Positions 62,469-64,000 of a stretch of DNA of 64,000 nucleotides are shown here, one piece after another. The DNA comes from Alteromonas sp047556435. Lineage in GTDB: Bacteria; Pseudomonadota; Gammaproteobacteria; Enterobacterales; Alteromonadaceae. The position numbers and the translations under genes are program-made. A model generated the notes under the pieces. That model was given only the letters and a program-made list of their open reading frames with translations, had not been told where the DNA came from and searched no databases. The stretch covers positions 682,001 to 746,000 of the forward strand of contig NZ_CP180210.1 in assembly GCF_047556435.1 (NCBI RefSeq), read 5' to 3'. Every line of letters starts with the position of its first letter. Position 1 is the stretch's first letter.

Positions 62469-63440
62469 TTACTGAATGGTTTCGAGTGTATAACGGCGGT
62501 TGGCAATCGCCATTATGGTATCAGGAGACACTTTGCCAAAGGGCAGCAATGCCGGTCCGGTGGGGTCGAACATCACATAGGTGATGCCGTTTTGCGTGAT
62601 AGTCTTATCCCCCGCTCGCGGTGGTAAGGCGATCCCCAGAAGTGCATGGTTTTCCAGCAGCACCAGCACCATCGGTGTTGAAGGCAAAAAGGCGCGCATG
62701 ATGGAAGCGGTCAGTACTGCTTTACTGTCACAGTCTCCCTGATTCTGTGATAACAGGGTAAATGGCGGCGAGAAACCGGAACCATGGCTCTCAGAGCGGT
62801 CTTCCAGTGTATTGTAGGGAATGCTTTGTACCCAGCCGAGCAACAAATTCATATAGTGACGCGCATCTGAATGTTGTTGTAGCTGGTCGTAAAATGCCTG
62901 CGATAAGGGGATAAGCGCCATGGTACTTTCACGAATATAGCGCACGTGATCTGGCTTGATCGCATTCTGATTAAGCGGAGTCAGGTATTCGGTATAATAG
63001 TGCTTATCCAGATAATTGTTGAAGGCAGCAACTTTGGCGCTGCTTAGCTGATCCTGAATATCCGCAACGATGGCGTCACTGGCTGCGCGCACGCCTACCT
63101 GAATCTCATCGCCACGCTGCTGAACATTAATGCGTGCAATTCGCGGATCGATATCCCGCGCGGCCTTTGTCATCTCCACTGCCACGTAACGCTGGGCAAT
63201 ATCCGGGCGGTACGTAGTTTGTTGCAGCGGAATATCCTGAAGGGCTTCCCGCTCAAGCGCAAACTGAATGGCCTGCTGCTCTCCCTGTTCATCCAGCCAG
63301 ACGTATTCAAACTGATAGTGCGTATCAGTATTAAGCCGTTTGAACAGGCGTTGCTGAGCCGCTGTCGAGAAAGACAGTATCACCGCACCTGTGGCGATGA
63401 GCCACAGACGCAGTAGGCGGGGAGAAATCCAGCATTGCAT
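62469..63440 (-). CDS. Periplasmic transglutaminase-like protein, function unknown
   Basis: 323 residues from the ATG at 63440; the frame upstream to 63614 is unlikely to be coding. A signal peptide is present (MQCWISPRLLRLWLIATGAVILSFSTAAQ). The C-terminal half shows a papain/transglutaminase triad pattern: Cys in QNQGDCDSKAVLTAS, His in LLENHALLGIAL, Asp in VMFDPTGPALLPF. The first half is helical and unfamiliar. It is downstream of cobA on the same strand (about 97 bp). Could be a cysteine protease, amidase or scaffold; unresolved. Confidence 0.75.
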   Translation of the reverse strand: MQCWISPRLLRLWLIATGAVILSFSTAAQQRLFKRLNTDTHYQFEYVWLDEQGEQQAIQFALEREALQDIPLQQTTYRPDIAQRYVAVEMTKAARDIDPRIARINVQQRGDEIQVGVRAASDAIVADIQDQLSSAKVAAFNNYLDKHYYTEYLTPLNQNAIKPDHVRYIRESTMALIPLSQAFYDQLQQHSDARHYMNLLLGWVQSIPYNTLEDRSESHGSGFSPPFTLLSQNQGDCDSKAVLTASIMRAFLPSTPMVLVLLENHALLGIALPPRAGDKTITQNGITYVMFDPTGPALLPFGKVSPDTIMAIANRRYTLETIQ

Positions 63441-63537
63441 AGCCTCATTATGGATAGGCTGTAGGAAAGTACAAGTTTTTGTCTTTAGCACTGAGCGGCG
63501 AAGTACGCCGCAGGTTGCGGGCGTGCCACAGAAATCG

Positions 63538-64000
63538 CTAATTTGGTTGCTGCTGGGCAGCGGTAGTCGTGAACCAGTCCAGCGACGGGTGCAGGGTGAC
63601 GACACCGCCAACAATAATCAGGGTAGGCGGTTGCAGCTCAGCCACTTCCTGTTTTTCGCATATGGTGGCAAGCGTGCCGGTAACAACACGCTGGTTCTGC
63701 AGCGTGGCGGATTGCACTAATGCGATCGGCGTGTGCTCAGATAATCCGTGTTCGATAAGCTTTTGGCAGATGATCGGCAGGCCAGTGAGCCCCATGTAAA
63801 ACACCAGCGTTTGTTCAGGTTGCGCCAGTGACTCCCACTTCAGGTTGACCGTATTGTCTTTGAGATGACCCGTGGTAAACACAACAGATTGCGCATGATC
63901 GCGGTGGGTTAGCGGGATCCCTGCATAACTTGCTGCCCCACTGGCTGCAGTGATACCCGGAACCACCTGAAAGCCAATGCCGGCATCTATCAGTGTTTGG
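63538..64000 (-). CDS. cobA: Uroporphyrinogen-III C-methyltransferase CobA, 3' part (5' end outside)
   Basis: At least 154 residues are seen, open to the window edge. SUMT motifs are IGFQVVPGITAASGAASYAGIPLTHRDHAQSVVFTTGH (P-G-I-T and the substrate loop), QTLVFYMGLTGLPIICQKL and the C-terminal PPTLIIVGGVVTLH. It methylates uroporphyrinogen III to precorrin-2, leading to sirohaem. A fused CysG form is less likely because the stop follows closely after the methyltransferase domain, but the missing N-terminus leaves it open. Confidence 0.9.
   Translation of the reverse strand, partial: QTLIDAGIGFQVVPGITAASGAASYAGIPLTHRDHAQSVVFTTGHLKDNTVNLKWESLAQPEQTLVFYMGLTGLPIICQKLIEHGLSEHTPIALVQSATLQNQRVVTGTLATICEKQEVAELQPPTLIIVGGVVTLHPSLDWFTTTAAQQQPN

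Overview
The window reads as a chromosomal segment of a marine gammaproteobacterium, most likely Alteromonadaceae (Alteromonas, Salinimonas or Aestuariibacter type). The evidence is conserved gammaproteobacterial gene order (ftsB-ispD-ispF-truD-surE-pcm-yqaA-nlpD-rpoS; ispB divergent from rplU-rpmA with obgE following; mutH, rppH-ptsP, lgt-thyA; ygiM next to ygiF), protein sequences close to but distinct from the E. coli homologues, and a Vibrio-like integron integrase. The genus is an inference; no rRNA is present.

Region 1 (1-5.9 kb) is accessory DNA: the distal part of a sedentary chromosomal integron. An intact intI (4896-5864, +) faces away from six attC sites and their cassettes, all carried on the minus strand. 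Cassettes encode a two-helix membrane protein, an unknown helical protein, a double-CxxC protein and a VOC/glyoxalase-fold protein; two further cassettes are near-copies of each other with no convincing gene. The array is interrupted at its distal side by an IS110-family element (IS1111-like, with a long 3' non-coding end that abuts an attC), itself broken by an IS3-family element whose outer end created a fortuitous ATG.

Region 2 (5.9-20.9 kb) is core: an exported cupredoxin-like protein, the fadBA beta-oxidation operon with a PsrA-like box upstream, slt, pepQ, a ZIP metal transporter, a BLUF photosensor, ispB, rplU-rpmA, obgE-folA and a small lipoprotein.

Region 3 (21-29.6 kb) is the rpoS stress/isoprenoid cluster on the minus strand, ending with an AsmA/TIGR03545-like membrane protein. 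Region 4 (30-40 kb) has a chemoreceptor interrupted by one amber codon, a large bifunctional putA, ygiM, ygiF and a membrane-anchored AraC-type regulator.

Region 5 (40-52.7 kb) has yfhL, mutH, rppH-ptsP, a PAS chemoreceptor broken by a one-base A-tract change, a TauE/SafE transporter, lgt-thyA and a signalling group (receiver-CheC protein, diguanylate cyclase, convergent PilJ-type hybrid histidine kinase). Region 6 (53-64 kb) has an AmpG-like permease with degenerate repeats past its 3' end, two uncharacterised proteins, rluA, rapA, a PIN-PhoH ATPase, a periplasmic transglutaminase-like protein and the 3' part of cobA, cut by the window edge.

The most unusual material is the integron end with its layered IS insertions, the two singly disrupted chemoreceptor genes, and several unexplained repeat or inverted-repeat elements in intergenic DNA.
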